Of a stretch of DNA of 64,000 bases, positions 1 to 9,618 are shown piece by piece. The notes under the pieces were generated by a model that searched no databases, had not been told where the DNA came from, and was given only the letters and a program-made list of their open reading frames with translations. Numbering within the stretch: position 1 is the stretch's first letter; each line of letters opens with the position of its first letter. The translations under genes were made by a program, and so were the position numbers. Source of the stretch: Corallochytrium limacisporum (taxonomy: Eukaryota > Opisthokonta); the NCBI GenBank assembly GCA_002811645.1, contig PDIP01000077.1:1-64000 (forward strand). The letters run 5' to 3'.

Positions 1-42
1 ACCCTAACCCTAACCCTAACCCTAACCCTAACCCTAACCCTA
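1..42. repeat. Telomeric repeat tract
   Basis: Seven perfect 6-bp units of ACCCTA (TTAGGG on the other strand) begin at base 1 and stop at base 42. The C-rich strand runs inward from the left end, which is the orientation expected at a left chromosome end. The tract is probably only the innermost part of a longer telomere cut off by the assembly. Confidence 0.97.
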
Positions 43-59
43 GGTCTGCTCTAATTCGT

Positions 60-1670
60 TTATTTTTTGACCTGGGGTATGAACTCACCCAAAGTCGTCG
101 TACTCGGACTGAAATGTACACGCCATTGAGAGTCTTTGAGTCCCAGATCTTGCCGGTAATCCGCAATTAGTTTCCATTCTCTTTCTGAATGATAGAAGTT
201 GCAGAACAATGGCTGAAATGAATCAAGTTGATTCCCACTTTGTTGCACACATCTTTGACGGGTACACTCTAGAGCTTTGAAATTTGGGTTCACCAACAAC
301 ATGTCCGGAAGTCTGTGTAGTTTTGTACAGTTGTCAAGGCTACAGTCCATGAGAAAGATACAGAAGTTGAAAAACTGTCCCGCTACCTTCGTATTCTTTG
401 TGCGATGCTTTGCAGTATCATATGTGACAAGCTTGCAAAACTTTTTCTTCAGATTGTAAAATGTGGAGACTTTCGCAACGATATCCTGTGGGTCAATCAC
501 CCCGCGAGTACAAATTTTGTTGTTCTGTGGATTCACTGTGAGTCCGGTCCCGCCTGATTCTGAAACCATAAAAGCTGAACTGTCATTGGAAGAACTCGTG
601 TCATTACCATTCATCTTCAATGGTGTTGTTCGAGAATCATACTCGATGTTGGGAACCTCACGATCTAAATCTTGCCCGCTGTTCAATGCGTACAATGATC
701 TCTGCTTAGCCTCCTTGACGAGTGCAGCATTCAAGCTTCTGAAGAAACTGATATCGTAAAGGGACATCAGGAAGTTTATGAAGTCCTGTTCGCTCTCAGA
801 ATGAAAGGCGGCGCATGATACCGATGCTGAACACAACGGGCCTTTGTCGCATTTATCATGTTTGTACTCAGGGTGTAGGTAGAGCAGATCGGCGAGGGTC
901 TCCACTCTTTCTCTTCCCTTTGTCCGGACCAATTCGCAGCGATTGGCCTCAAACTGCATACCGCCCAGGTCGGAGACGCCACAGTATAGCTGAATTCCCT
1001 TGTTCTGAAGCATTGAATACAACATGATTCTGGGACTCGCATTATTACTCTTCCTAGTGTATACCACTGGGTGTTGCAGAATGTATTCCAAACTAAACAC
1101 AAGACCTCTAATATCCTCAAGGAACCTTAGCAAGGAAGTTGGAATAGTTACCTCTTCGGAATGTACCGCCGCATTTCGAAGTCTTCGGAGGAGATCGATT
1201 ACATTAATGATTTCCTGAAAGGACGTATACATTTGGCGGCTGGTCTCGTAGTTGTCAGTTTGGGCTGTCAGTAGCAGCTCTTTCATCCATAAGAGAACGT
1301 TAACGACAGTAGGTCTTTGGTCTGTATTCTTTCGATCTTGCAACCAGTCGGTGAATATGTCGTCAATCACACCCGTCATTCGCGAGTCCAGATGATTGGA
1401 CAAGAGAGGATAGAAAGTGCGGTATTTGTTCTCCAGATGTGATGTCCAAAACTCAACACAAGCGTCAAGTAGAGGATTTGTCGAGGTATAGAGCTTGTCA
1501 TCCACATGGAGATCATTCTTCAATGTTCTGTCAATGTTCCTCAGAAACTCATACACACCTTTCCCAAAATCACGAAACGCCGTTGAAGACAACTGATGCG
1601 ACTGCGCTAAAAGCTTAGAAATGACGTCTACAGCATCGTTCTTCTCATCCTCGGTACGCAGGTACAACAT
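60..1670 (-). CDS. Subtelomeric HEPN-like / CCCH-type zinc-finger protein
   Basis: A 536-residue frame with an ATG start. I do not recognise it as a named family. Residues about 60-200 are helical and contain an R-x4-H motif (RNAAVH, R165 to H170), the signature of HEPN RNase-like domains. Three Cys/His clusters follow with CCCH-like spacing: C274-x5-C280-x5-C286-x3-H290, C437-x5-C443-x4-C448-x3-H452, and C469-x4-C474-x15-C490-x3-H494. The first and third share the pattern of a hydrophobic stretch, N/H-P-x-(F/Y)-K before the first Cys and FHSESE or YHSERE after the last. A Ser/Asn-rich linker lies at about 350-385. An RNA-binding or RNA-cleaving role is inference from these motifs. The stop codon is 17 bp from the telomere repeat, so the C-terminus may have been trimmed when the chromosome end formed. 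HEPN assignment is moderate; the gene itself is likely real. Confidence 0.6.
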   Translation of the reverse strand: MLYLRTEDEKNDAVDVISKLLAQSHQLSSTAFRDFGKGVYEFLRNIDRTLKNDLHVDDKLYTSTNPLLDACVEFWTSHLENKYRTFYPLLSNHLDSRMTGVIDDIFTDWLQDRKNTDQRPTVVNVLLWMKELLLTAQTDNYETSRQMYTSFQEIINVIDLLRRLRNAAVHSEEVTIPTSLLRFLEDIRGLVFSLEYILQHPVVYTRKSNNASPRIMLYSMLQNKGIQLYCGVSDLGGMQFEANRCELVRTKGRERVETLADLLYLHPEYKHDKCDKGPLCSASVSCAAFHSESEQDFINFLMSLYDISFFRSLNAALVKEAKQRSLYALNSGQDLDREVPNIEYDSRTTPLKMNGNDTSSSNDSSAFMVSESGGTGLTVNPQNNKICTRGVIDPQDIVAKVSTFYNLKKKFCKLVTYDTAKHRTKNTKVAGQFFNFCIFLMDCSLDNCTKLHRLPDMLLVNPNFKALECTRQRCVQQSGNQLDSFQPLFCNFYHSEREWKLIADYRQDLGLKDSQWRVHFSPSTTTLGEFIPQVKK

Positions 1671-4600
1671 GTTTGTACGCTCTTATCGCCAACTGGGAAT
1701 TTGACTATGGCTAACTTCCTGGCGAAGGATTTCCACCTAGATACCCCGTTATGGCCGCCGGTTGAGACGGGGTCTGATGATTGGCCCCGCTTGTTGTTGT
1801 GTGACGTTTGTGACCAAAATTCCACGCACTCCTTTCGAAAAAACGGAAGGAAAAAAGGAATCCCGATGGCGATCCGAGCTGAGGTCAGATGTGACATACG
1901 GCGGTCCTAACATCTTGGCATGCTTAGGTATAGTAAAGGGATCGTCATTAGTGGGCCCGTGCCATTGAAAAATGAACCCTAATACTTTAGAGCCTCCAGT
2001 AGCCAATTGAAGGGGGCTGGTCAGGTTCATCGAAAACTTGAGAGACCGGCCGGCAGAACATGACGGCCAGAATAACTTATGCTGTGTAGTTGCTGCATTG
2101 TGCCAGATTCACCAAGCGAAGGGGGAAGACGGCTCAGGAGCTGAAATGATATTTCTCTAACATCTAGTGCACCATCGTAACCCGTATTGTTGACTACGCG
2201 CCTCGTACATGTCGAAAACATGATATGATTCCCACAAAATAGAGGACATCCTCTCGTCCAAAGGAGCAAGACGATATGTGCTTTGTTTCTCTTGCGTGGA
2301 ACCTTTGAAATATCCCGTTAACCCCTTGCCACCCACCACTGCTGCAAAGAACGTCGTGAGTATTTATGTATGTAAACCCGAAGACTTAGGGGTACAGTTG
2401 GAAGAAAATGAAACTAAAAGCGAATGACAAACAAATATAAATATAGATAAAGGGAGACGTTTATGTCGCTAAGGGGTGGGTGACTGTTGATAGGTGTATT
2501 TTAACTGTCCTTGGTTGAAGAAAAGGCCACCCTCCCTAGGTCCTCCTGTCGACGGAGAGGTAAAAGTGGGTCAGCCCCCCAATCCTCGTTTTCTGTGTAA
2601 CCATTTCACGTGTGGAGACGGGGTGGAGAATTTGAAACTAAATACACACTCGCGAAGCACGGAGTCTCCGACTCTTCGCTGTAGAGAAACTGTTGTTTGC
2701 GGTCTTAGTGTTGTACATGGTGATCTTTGCACACCGTGGTAATCCTAGCCCATGATTTATCGATATCGGAAACCTTTGAAACAACATCTTAGTACTCTAC
2801 AGAAATCTGGAGACATTGTGTAAGTTAGAAAGGGCCCAACAACGCGGGGGTTTGCGTGTCCATCAACTGTGGATCAATGGATGACGAATAGATCCGCCTC
2901 GAATGCCGAGTCCATACCATCATCGGCAGAAAACTTGCGCAGTTACAACAAAGAGTGCGGACAGTGTACATGAGACGGTGCGTGCAGTCTTGATCAGTGG
3001 GTACGTGGTCAGCTAACAAGAGTTGCTGCGTGCTGCTGACACCAATGTTATGGTATGCCAGTTGTACGTTTCTGTTTTCTGTTTACGTCAAGGGTATGGT
3101 GCGCTAGTGTGTATGAACGAGTATGTGCACTTCAAGTCAGTGGGTGTGTACACTGGACGTCAATGGGTGTGCCGGTTGACATCTATGGGTTTGTGCAGTT
3201 TAATCATTGGATGTGTGCACTTGACATCAGTGGGTATGGCAGTTTGCGTCTATTGGCGTGTGCAGTTTTCAAGAATGTTGTGGATGGTTTGCACTTGTGG
3301 TTGCGAGCATTTTATATCAATAACTAGGCGCAGCTGACCAGAGTGGACGTGTACAACTTACATCCAACGGCGTACATGCAGTTTTCACCCTTCGCTTACA
3401 CGATCGCCGCTGCCAGTGTGTCTCCAGTGGATGGTTTTGTTCGGTTTTGGAAGCTAAAGAAACCAAATTCGGAAAGCGGCTCATCTAGAGGTATCCCCGC
3501 TGATCATCCGCGTTAATTGTGGACTCATAGGTGTTGCGGGTACCGTACCAGCTTATTCATTAATGAAGGTTACTTGGGATCTGATCCATTCGCATGTTTC
3601 GCATGGGTTCGTGAGTCTTTAGGAGTATACTTCTGAATACCGGGGCGGGGGGCTACCTGGATTTGCCCCAAGGGACTGTAAGCTGCCTGAACATATGTGT
3701 GTGAAGGAATTTGTCCAGTACAATTTTCCTATGTAAATAGACATACCGCGCGCACAGTATATGTGACACCACCTCGGTTATCCATGCTATCGAAAAAGTT
3801 TTTGCGGAGCTGGCCCGAAATCCCGTAAGCAATATTTAAGTGCCCACGCAGTTCCTGGTAATCACATCCGCCAGAACGACCTCCATTGGTTCTTTGTTGC
3901 CCACTGCATCGGTGTTTGCAATTTGAGCATTTATCCTAAGAAACTCGCCTTTTATTGGTTACAGCGGTCTTGGGAGTCACTTAGGCATCTCTGCGGTGGG
4001 TTTGGACATGGTTTCAGCGAGGGTGTAAGAGAGCACCATCTTGCGGCGGCTAATGGTTCCGAGGGAACCTACACAGTCACTAGTGAACGCAGATAAAAGA
4101 ATTGCCGATGTGTAAATGCCCCAAACTGCTTTACAAACTGCTTTACAAATTTTGCACAGCCAGAACGCATCCACGAGGACGTCCTTCATTCACCCCGGGA
4201 CTATTACCCTGTGTTTTTCCAAGATACCTTTACAGACGGCTGGCTTTATCCGGTTTTCATAGTCATTCTTTCCCATGGAGAGCAGAAACAATGGTCGGTG
4301 CTACTTAATTTTCCCTAGAACTTTGTCCACATTTCTCTGCGACCTTCGCCTGCATGCGTGGGGGGAAAATAGTTAGGGTGGTATCTGTTCAGAAATCGAT
4401 TGTCGCAGTACGGTCCCCAGGCAGAACCGAATCTCGCGAACTCTGGCGCGGAGTGAACAACCGGAGCAAAGAATTGGAACTTATCGCAGGGTCGCGGTTT
4501 GGGACACCCAATTGAGAGAAAAGAGGAGTGGTTCAATGACGTATTCGACCGGCAGGGGGCGGACGAACTGAAGGAAGTTCTGCCCTGCTGGAAATGGTGC

Positions 4601-4943
4601 CGGTTCGAGAAGTTTGGGGTTAGACCCCCGAAGCGAGAACTGACTGCACCCTTTGTCAAAACCTAAGCAGCAACGAAGACACACATCATCTGCCACATAA
4701 ATGCAACCTGGGTAGTAAAGTACACGTCGCAGGAACAGCGACCTTTCCCCCCACCCGGGGGGGAAGAAAGGAAGGGCCGGGGCCGGGGGAAAGGGAGAAC
4801 GAAACTGTCTGAATTGCCGGTGGATCAAAGAACGACGCCTGAGATTTCCTGGATGATGCTTGCTGTACAATGTGCTGAAATTTTGAAGCACCACACTATA
4901 GTTGTAATAATTTAAGTTACACACAGTAGGGTATTTAACGATC
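1671..4943. other. Subtelomeric intergenic region
   Basis: About 3.3 kb with only short frames lacking recognisable domains. It contains the degenerate 22-23 bp minisatellite around 3121-3300 and a short duplicated CTGCTTTACAAA at about 4128-4151. No RNA gene or mobile element was recognised. Confidence 0.6.
3121..3300. repeat. Degenerate 22-23 bp minisatellite
   Basis: Successive units begin at 3121, 3144, 3167, 3189, 3211, 3234 and 3257. Each has the form G-T/A-G-T-G-T-GCA-x-TT-x-A-x-TCA-x-TGG and ends in TGG. Unit length is 22-23 bp with diverged copies. Related sequence can be followed outward to about 2850 and 3390. No reading frame is conserved across the units, so this looks like an old subtelomeric tandem repeat and not a coding repeat. 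Confidence 0.65.
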
Positions 4944-5387
4944 ATGTCCATTCAGAAAGAGGATTCGAAGGTGAAGCAGCAATCGAACAGTCTAATCAGA
5001 GTCACAACGAACAAAATATCAACAATGTCGACTGGTTATTGCGAATGCATTTGCACGGGAAAGACCTTGAGAATTCCTACCAGTGTCGTATCAACTCCCG
5101 CTGGCTGCAACTATGAAGCCTGCAACCGCCAATTTTCGGTTATGTGTAACATACCTACCAGTACCATAGTTAGGTGGGAGGGGCCTCAGCCGGCTCACAG
5201 CGACGACGGCCTGTCCGATGGTGCTATTGCCGGCATCGTCGTGGCTTCGGTTGTTGCGTTGCTCTTATTGATCCTCTTGACATGGTACTGTTGCTGCCGA
5301 AAGAGCAACACTGCTGCTAAGGCGAACGCCCAGAAGCTCGATGAAATGAACGAACCTGAGCCAACCCAAATGCTTGCCGCAGCATGA
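4944..5387 (+). CDS. Small Cys-rich single-pass membrane protein
   Basis: A 147-residue frame with an ATG start and no recognised family. An alternative ATG at codon 28 (5025) would give a 120-residue protein. After the second ATG there is a Cys-rich segment with pairs spaced C-x-C-x-C and C-x4-C-x7-C. An Asp/Ser-rich linker follows, then a clear transmembrane helix (about residues 92-114, AIAGIVVASVVALLLLILL) bordered by WYCCCRK, then a short acidic tail. The Cys-rich part is probably extracytoplasmic, by the positive-inside rule. No signal peptide precedes it, so either an upstream exon supplies one or the protein is anchored by the TM alone. The CCC next to the TM could be palmitoylated (inference). 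Confidence 0.55.
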   Translation: MSIQKEDSKVKQQSNSLIRVTTNKISTMSTGYCECICTGKTLRIPTSVVSTPAGCNYEACNRQFSVMCNIPTSTIVRWEGPQPAHSDDGLSDGAIAGIVVASVVALLLLILLTWYCCCRKSNTAAKANAQKLDEMNEPEPTQMLAAA

Positions 5388-6014
5388 GCAACAAGCCAGC
5401 CAAATTGGCCAGCCCCAGTGTCGATAATGTGAAACGCCCAGCAGCACAGAAATTGAATGCTCCTCCTGTGCCTACGAACAGGTGTGACGGCCGATCCTAG
5501 ACAAGCTGCCCCAAAATTTAATCAACGTCCGTTATTTTAGTGTGCCCTGTGGAACATATGCACCGAGGGCAATGCATTGTGCAAACATCCGATAAAGAAT
5601 TTGAAGAATGCCTACAAAGTCTCGAGTACCGTGTGATTTATGAGATCTTGTAAGAACTAGGGTAAATCTTGACATCCGCATCAAATAGCTATTCGCTTTC
5701 TGTATTGACAAGAAATTTCAAGCGTGATCACAAACAAGGCCAGGCAAGGATTGAATGGTCGAAAGATGTTCGAATTATATGGCGCTTTCGTAGTTGGTGG
5801 CTTGGGGAGTTGACACGGTGGTCACGCTGCCAGTGGCAAGCATCGTCCCCGCAAAAAAGGAACATTCAAGGGATCAGGACAACAAAGAGCTGGAGAATTT
5901 TGAGTTCCTCTAAAGTCCCCACAATCCTATGCAGCAACCTCGCAACACTCGGGATACCCATGACTGTGAGATCGTAGAACCCTATTTGTAGGCCATGGTG
6001 CGGTGTTTTCCGTC
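5388..6014. other. Intergenic, nothing recognised
   Basis: The 627 bp between the small membrane-protein gene and the 3' end of the dehydrogenase gene has only short unrelated frames. The two genes converge here, so it should hold both transcript ends. Confidence 0.5.
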
Positions 6015-7163
6015 TTATGGTCTCTCATTGAGAGTGTTTGGACATTTGGTCAACACATTTCCCCCCGCAAACGACCTGACATTCGACAGGGTTGTCTCCG
6101 CGATGGCATGTAGAGCATCAGTGGTGAGAAATGCTTGGTGCGACGTCACAATCACATTGTTGAAAGTCAAAAGACGTGCGAGTGTGTCATCTTGAATCGT
6201 TTTCTGGCCACTGAGATCCCTGAAGAAATACTCCGCTTCATCCTCGTATACATCTAAGGCAGCTCCTCCTAGCTTATCCTCTTTGAGCGCCCTTATTAAT
6301 GCATTTGTGTCTACAAGGCCGCCACGGCTAGTATTGATCAAGATTGCAGTTGGCTTCATGATCTCCAACGCATTATAGTTGATGATATGTCGAGTTTCTC
6401 CGGGAATAAGAGGTAGATGCAATGACACTACATCTGAGTTCCGTAATAGTTCGTCAGGCTCAACATAGGTGACAAAGGAATTGAGAGATTCCTCCGGATA
6501 CTTGTCATAGGCGAGCACCCTCATACCAAACCCATGACAAATGTGGGCAAAACATTGGCCAATTTTTCCGGTGCCCATCACCCCAACGGTACGTCCACGT
6601 AGTTCAAAGCCCACAAGTCCATTCAAGGAGAAGTTACCGTACTTGACCCTGTTGACCGCAATATGCATATGTCGATTCAAAGACAGTGTACAAGTCATGG
6701 CATACTCTGCAACAGCATGAGGGCTATATGCTGGTACGTTGGAAACCGTCATTAGGTGTTTGTCTGCCGCCATGAGATCTACGTTATTGTACCCGGCACA
6801 CCTTAGTGCTATCATGTTCACCCCTGCCAATTTGAGGTCGCTAATAGTTCTTTCATCACACCGATCGTTCACAAAGACACAGACCACATCATATCCCTCA
6901 GCTTCCGAAACATTGTGTCTGTTCAGCTCAATAGGTCGGTAATCTATGGAAACGGGACAATCTGCACATTGAGTCTTCTTGACGTTCTCGAAACTTGTTT
7001 GCTCGTATTCCTGGGTTGAGAACATCACCATTCTGGTGTGCTCACCGTTGGTTCCGAAATTTCGCCATTGTGTTGACCCCGAAAGCCCTCGTCGATTCAG
7101 GCTCAAACGGTATACAGTAGAAAACCATGAACAGTTGCCACTCCTTCGCAACGGTGCCAACAT
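6015..7163 (-). CDS. D-2-hydroxyacid dehydrogenase (D-lactate dehydrogenase-like)
   Basis: 382 residues, ATG start. This is an NAD-dependent D-2-hydroxyacid dehydrogenase, closest in motif pattern to fermentative D-lactate dehydrogenase, which interconverts pyruvate and D-lactate with NADH. The Rossmann motif is GTGKIG (197-202). The catalytic triad is visible: Arg280 in INTSRGG, Glu in VYEDE (about 307-309) and His342 in TSHQAF. The family phrase FFRDLSG after YEDEAE is typical of LdhA. The first 45 residues are an Arg/Ser/Asn-rich extension with few acidic residues before the catalytic fold, as expected for a mitochondrial presequence. This would place pyruvate fermentation in the mitochondrion (inference). 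The gene is intact and intronless. Substrate specificity within the family cannot be fixed by eye. Confidence 0.92.
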   Translation of the reverse strand: MLAPLRRSGNCSWFSTVYRLSLNRRGLSGSTQWRNFGTNGEHTRMVMFSTQEYEQTSFENVKKTQCADCPVSIDYRPIELNRHNVSEAEGYDVVCVFVNDRCDERTISDLKLAGVNMIALRCAGYNNVDLMAADKHLMTVSNVPAYSPHAVAEYAMTCTLSLNRHMHIAVNRVKYGNFSLNGLVGFELRGRTVGVMGTGKIGQCFAHICHGFGMRVLAYDKYPEESLNSFVTYVEPDELLRNSDVVSLHLPLIPGETRHIINYNALEIMKPTAILINTSRGGLVDTNALIRALKEDKLGGAALDVYEDEAEYFFRDLSGQKTIQDDTLARLLTFNNVIVTSHQAFLTTDALHAIAETTLSNVRSFAGGNVLTKCPNTLNERP

Positions 7164-8516
7164 ATTATGACTATGGCTTACCTACTAGCCACAGTTAACC
7201 ACTGAAGTGGTGGGACGGCAATTGGAAAGAGCGTCAGCTGTATTCGAAGTTAAGATTCTCCCAACAGGCGGCTGCAAACCCACTGCGGTTGAGCTACCTG
7301 TAAGTTTTCAAAATCTGCAGTGCTCAAGGCGTTCGAGTGCCACCGTGGCCAGAGAACAGCTAGGATGGCCTGTACAGGGAGAGGGAATTACTGGCCGGAT
7401 AGCGCCGCAACCCAGGGCAGCCAACTTGTAGCGCCGCCCCCCCTCCTCGCCCTCGCGGACCGACGGTGAGGGATTCCCCGACCGCGGAACTCGGTGCGTT
7501 CTCATAAATTCGGCCCCCCTTCAGTTCGGACCCCATTTGGAAGGAAATTTGTGCCGTATACCAACAGAAAAGATTGGTGGCATGAGGTTGTTCCCAAAGC
7601 GTTGCCAGCTTCCTGCACCCATCTCATCAGCCCCACTAAAAGACATGGCTTGGGGCCCATGGCTCTCAACTTCTGTCTATGTAATCGAAGATGAAGGATA
7701 TTAAAGAAAATACAAACACAAGGATGATAGTAGGTGAAAAAACACCGGTATTTATACTATAGTTTGTCTGCGCGTCGGTACCAAGTCACACACCTGACAA
7801 CCCTGCAAGGATGTCGGCTGCGCGGCCTCTAGGGGAGTGTTTGGATGGGACGAAACCTTCGCAGTCCGAAGGGAGCGAAGGGACAATCCACTGCAAACGT
7901 TCACAGCGCAAAATAGTCATGTGTTATCTCTACCTCGTATGCCCTACGATCTGTCGTACTTTGTACCATCGACGATTCACGCCATTGAATGGAACAACAG
8001 AAACAATCCAAACCGCAATAGCTCTCACTTTCAACAACAAAGAGGACGATCTAATCTTCCTCGGAAGGGTAGAGGCTCAAAGGATTGGTCAAAACACAAA
8101 TATGCCCCGCAGCTGGAGGGGTTTGCACAGGTCATTTTGTATGACTTGATTGTCTTTCCAGGGGTCACAGTTGAAAACCGGTCCGATTTCTTTTTTCACG
8201 CCGAACCCGGAAATGACCGAGCCAGAGAAACAGGCAAAAAAAATAGTGGGCGGCTTTTTGACTCCCGTGTTCTCATCAGGGACGCACTTCGAAAGGGAGG
8301 GGTTAACACTTCAGACGGAGCCCAGCGGAGCTGGACTCCGGACAGACCCTTAAGGACATAAGGGCTGCGGAACTACTACGGACAGACCCTTGAGGACATT
8401 AGCGCCGCGGAGCTCCACAAGCGGGATGTTCCAAACGTATTTAAAGAGCAGTGGCAGTGACCATTAAAACGGGAATACGATCAACAAAAATTCAGATTCA
8501 CGCAAACCCTGCCAAC
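7164..8516. other. Divergent promoter region with 40-bp duplication
   Basis: About 1.35 kb between two divergently transcribed enzyme genes. It has no recognised gene, only short frames. The 3' part holds the tandem 40-bp duplication described separately, then GTATTTAAAG at about 8438, a possible TATA-like element about 75 bp before the flavoprotein start. Confidence 0.5.
8339..8418. repeat. Tandem 40-bp duplication upstream of flavoprotein gene
   Basis: Two 40-bp copies (8339-8378 and 8379-8418) share CGGACAGACCCTTRAGGACA and a following GC-rich GCGGA block. They differ at several positions. They sit 99 bp before the flavoprotein ATG, so a regulatory role is possible but unproven. Confidence 0.8.
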
Positions 8517-9536
8517 ATGCCACAGGCAATTTCCGATACCGTAGATGTCGCTATCATTGGCGGCGGGCCGGCAGGCCTGACTACGGCCTTGTACTTGCTT
8601 CGTGCTCGTCGTACAGTTGCGATTATTGATGAAGAGATGCCGAGAAACAGATATACCGCTCACTCGCATGGTGTGTTTACTCGCGAGCACATCACACCGA
8701 GTGAATTGAGACAACTGGCCAATGCCGATCTGAAGAAGTTCACCGGCTGGGCCCGTTTCAATTCTCGCGTAGTTGCGGTTGAGAACAAATCCACTCCCAC
8801 CGGTCGCTTTACACTAAAAACCTCAGATGGAAAGGTGCTGAAAGCCCATGCCATAATGTTGGCCACCGGACAAAGCGACCGCCTACCCATCGACAAATAT
8901 GAGAACTTTGAGGCCTTCTGGGGGAAGTCAATTCACAACTGTCCGTTCTGTGATGGCTATGAATCACGCTCCAAACGTATTGCTGTACTTGGCAATGTCG
9001 GGGTGGCTATGATGAAGTCACAGATGCTACAGCTGTGGACAGACTCTGTGTCCCTCTTCACAGATGGCAAAAAGCTCCCGGACGAAAAGCGGCACATGCT
9101 GGAGAAGCGTGGCATCACCATTGTGGAAGATTCTGTTGTTGGATTCAAAGGGGACACTGATGCTGGCGAGGTAAAGGTTATTGTCGCTGAATCCGGCAAG
9201 GAGTATCCAGTCGACAAGGTATTCTACCTCCCGCCAGCCTCTGCAGTGCTGCCCTTCATGCGCGAATTGGGTCTGGAAACCTATGGAGCTCCCGATGGTG
9301 CCGTCCCCAAGGCGCAGGAAGGTGACTTTGAGTTCATCAAGATAGGTGACTTTGCGGCCACCAGTGTGCCGGGCATCTTTGCCGGAGGTGACCTCACGAC
9401 TATGCAAACTCAAATTAACCTGAGTGTCGGCAGCGGTGCCCTGGCTGGCATGGGCATTGTCAAATACCTCTCCTGTGAGCTTGGCATGGGAATTAAAGAT
9501 AACGAAGACACTAAACTCTGCACCATGGCAGCGTAA
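8517..9536 (+). CDS. Thioredoxin-reductase-like FAD/NAD(P) disulfide oxidoreductase
   Basis: 339 residues from the ATG at 8517. The frame stays open upstream only to a GTG, and the FAD motif starts 12 residues after this ATG, so it is the better start. The N-terminal dinucleotide fold has GGGPAGL, the second FAD contact is ATGQSD, and a C-terminal FAD motif is FAGGD. The redox-active pair is CPFC in NCPFCDGYE, in the position of the thioredoxin reductase CxxC. A CPxC-x-GYE signature is typical of the low-molecular-weight TrxR-like subgroup that includes fungal GliT-type dithiol oxidases. The NAD(P) region (LGNVGVAMMKS) is a weak dinucleotide motif, as in members that use oxygen instead of NADPH. 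Activity could therefore be dithiol oxidation or reduction of a small protein. It is intact and intronless. Confidence 0.88.
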   Translation: MPQAISDTVDVAIIGGGPAGLTTALYLLRARRTVAIIDEEMPRNRYTAHSHGVFTREHITPSELRQLANADLKKFTGWARFNSRVVAVENKSTPTGRFTLKTSDGKVLKAHAIMLATGQSDRLPIDKYENFEAFWGKSIHNCPFCDGYESRSKRIAVLGNVGVAMMKSQMLQLWTDSVSLFTDGKKLPDEKRHMLEKRGITIVEDSVVGFKGDTDAGEVKVIVAESGKEYPVDKVFYLPPASAVLPFMRELGLETYGAPDGAVPKAQEGDFEFIKIGDFAATSVPGIFAGGDLTTMQTQINLSVGSGALAGMGIVKYLSCELGMGIKDNEDTKLCTMAA

Positions 9537-9618
9537 ACGAAAATAGTCAGTGCTACGAATCTATTTTTCACAATGGAGGATTAAACTATTTTGATTGAAC
9601 AAAACGCAGGTGCTGAGT

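Noticed and set aside
4481-4951. 156-codon minus-strand frame next to the small membrane-protein gene
   Set aside because: Pro/Arg/Phe-rich translation of GC- and C-run DNA, no domain, and it overlaps the start of the better-supported plus-strand gene.
7255-7310. Minus-strand TAGCTCAACCGCAG followed by TTCGAATAC, resembling tRNA A and B boxes
   Set aside because: The acceptor, anticodon and T stems do not pair, and the spacing is wrong.
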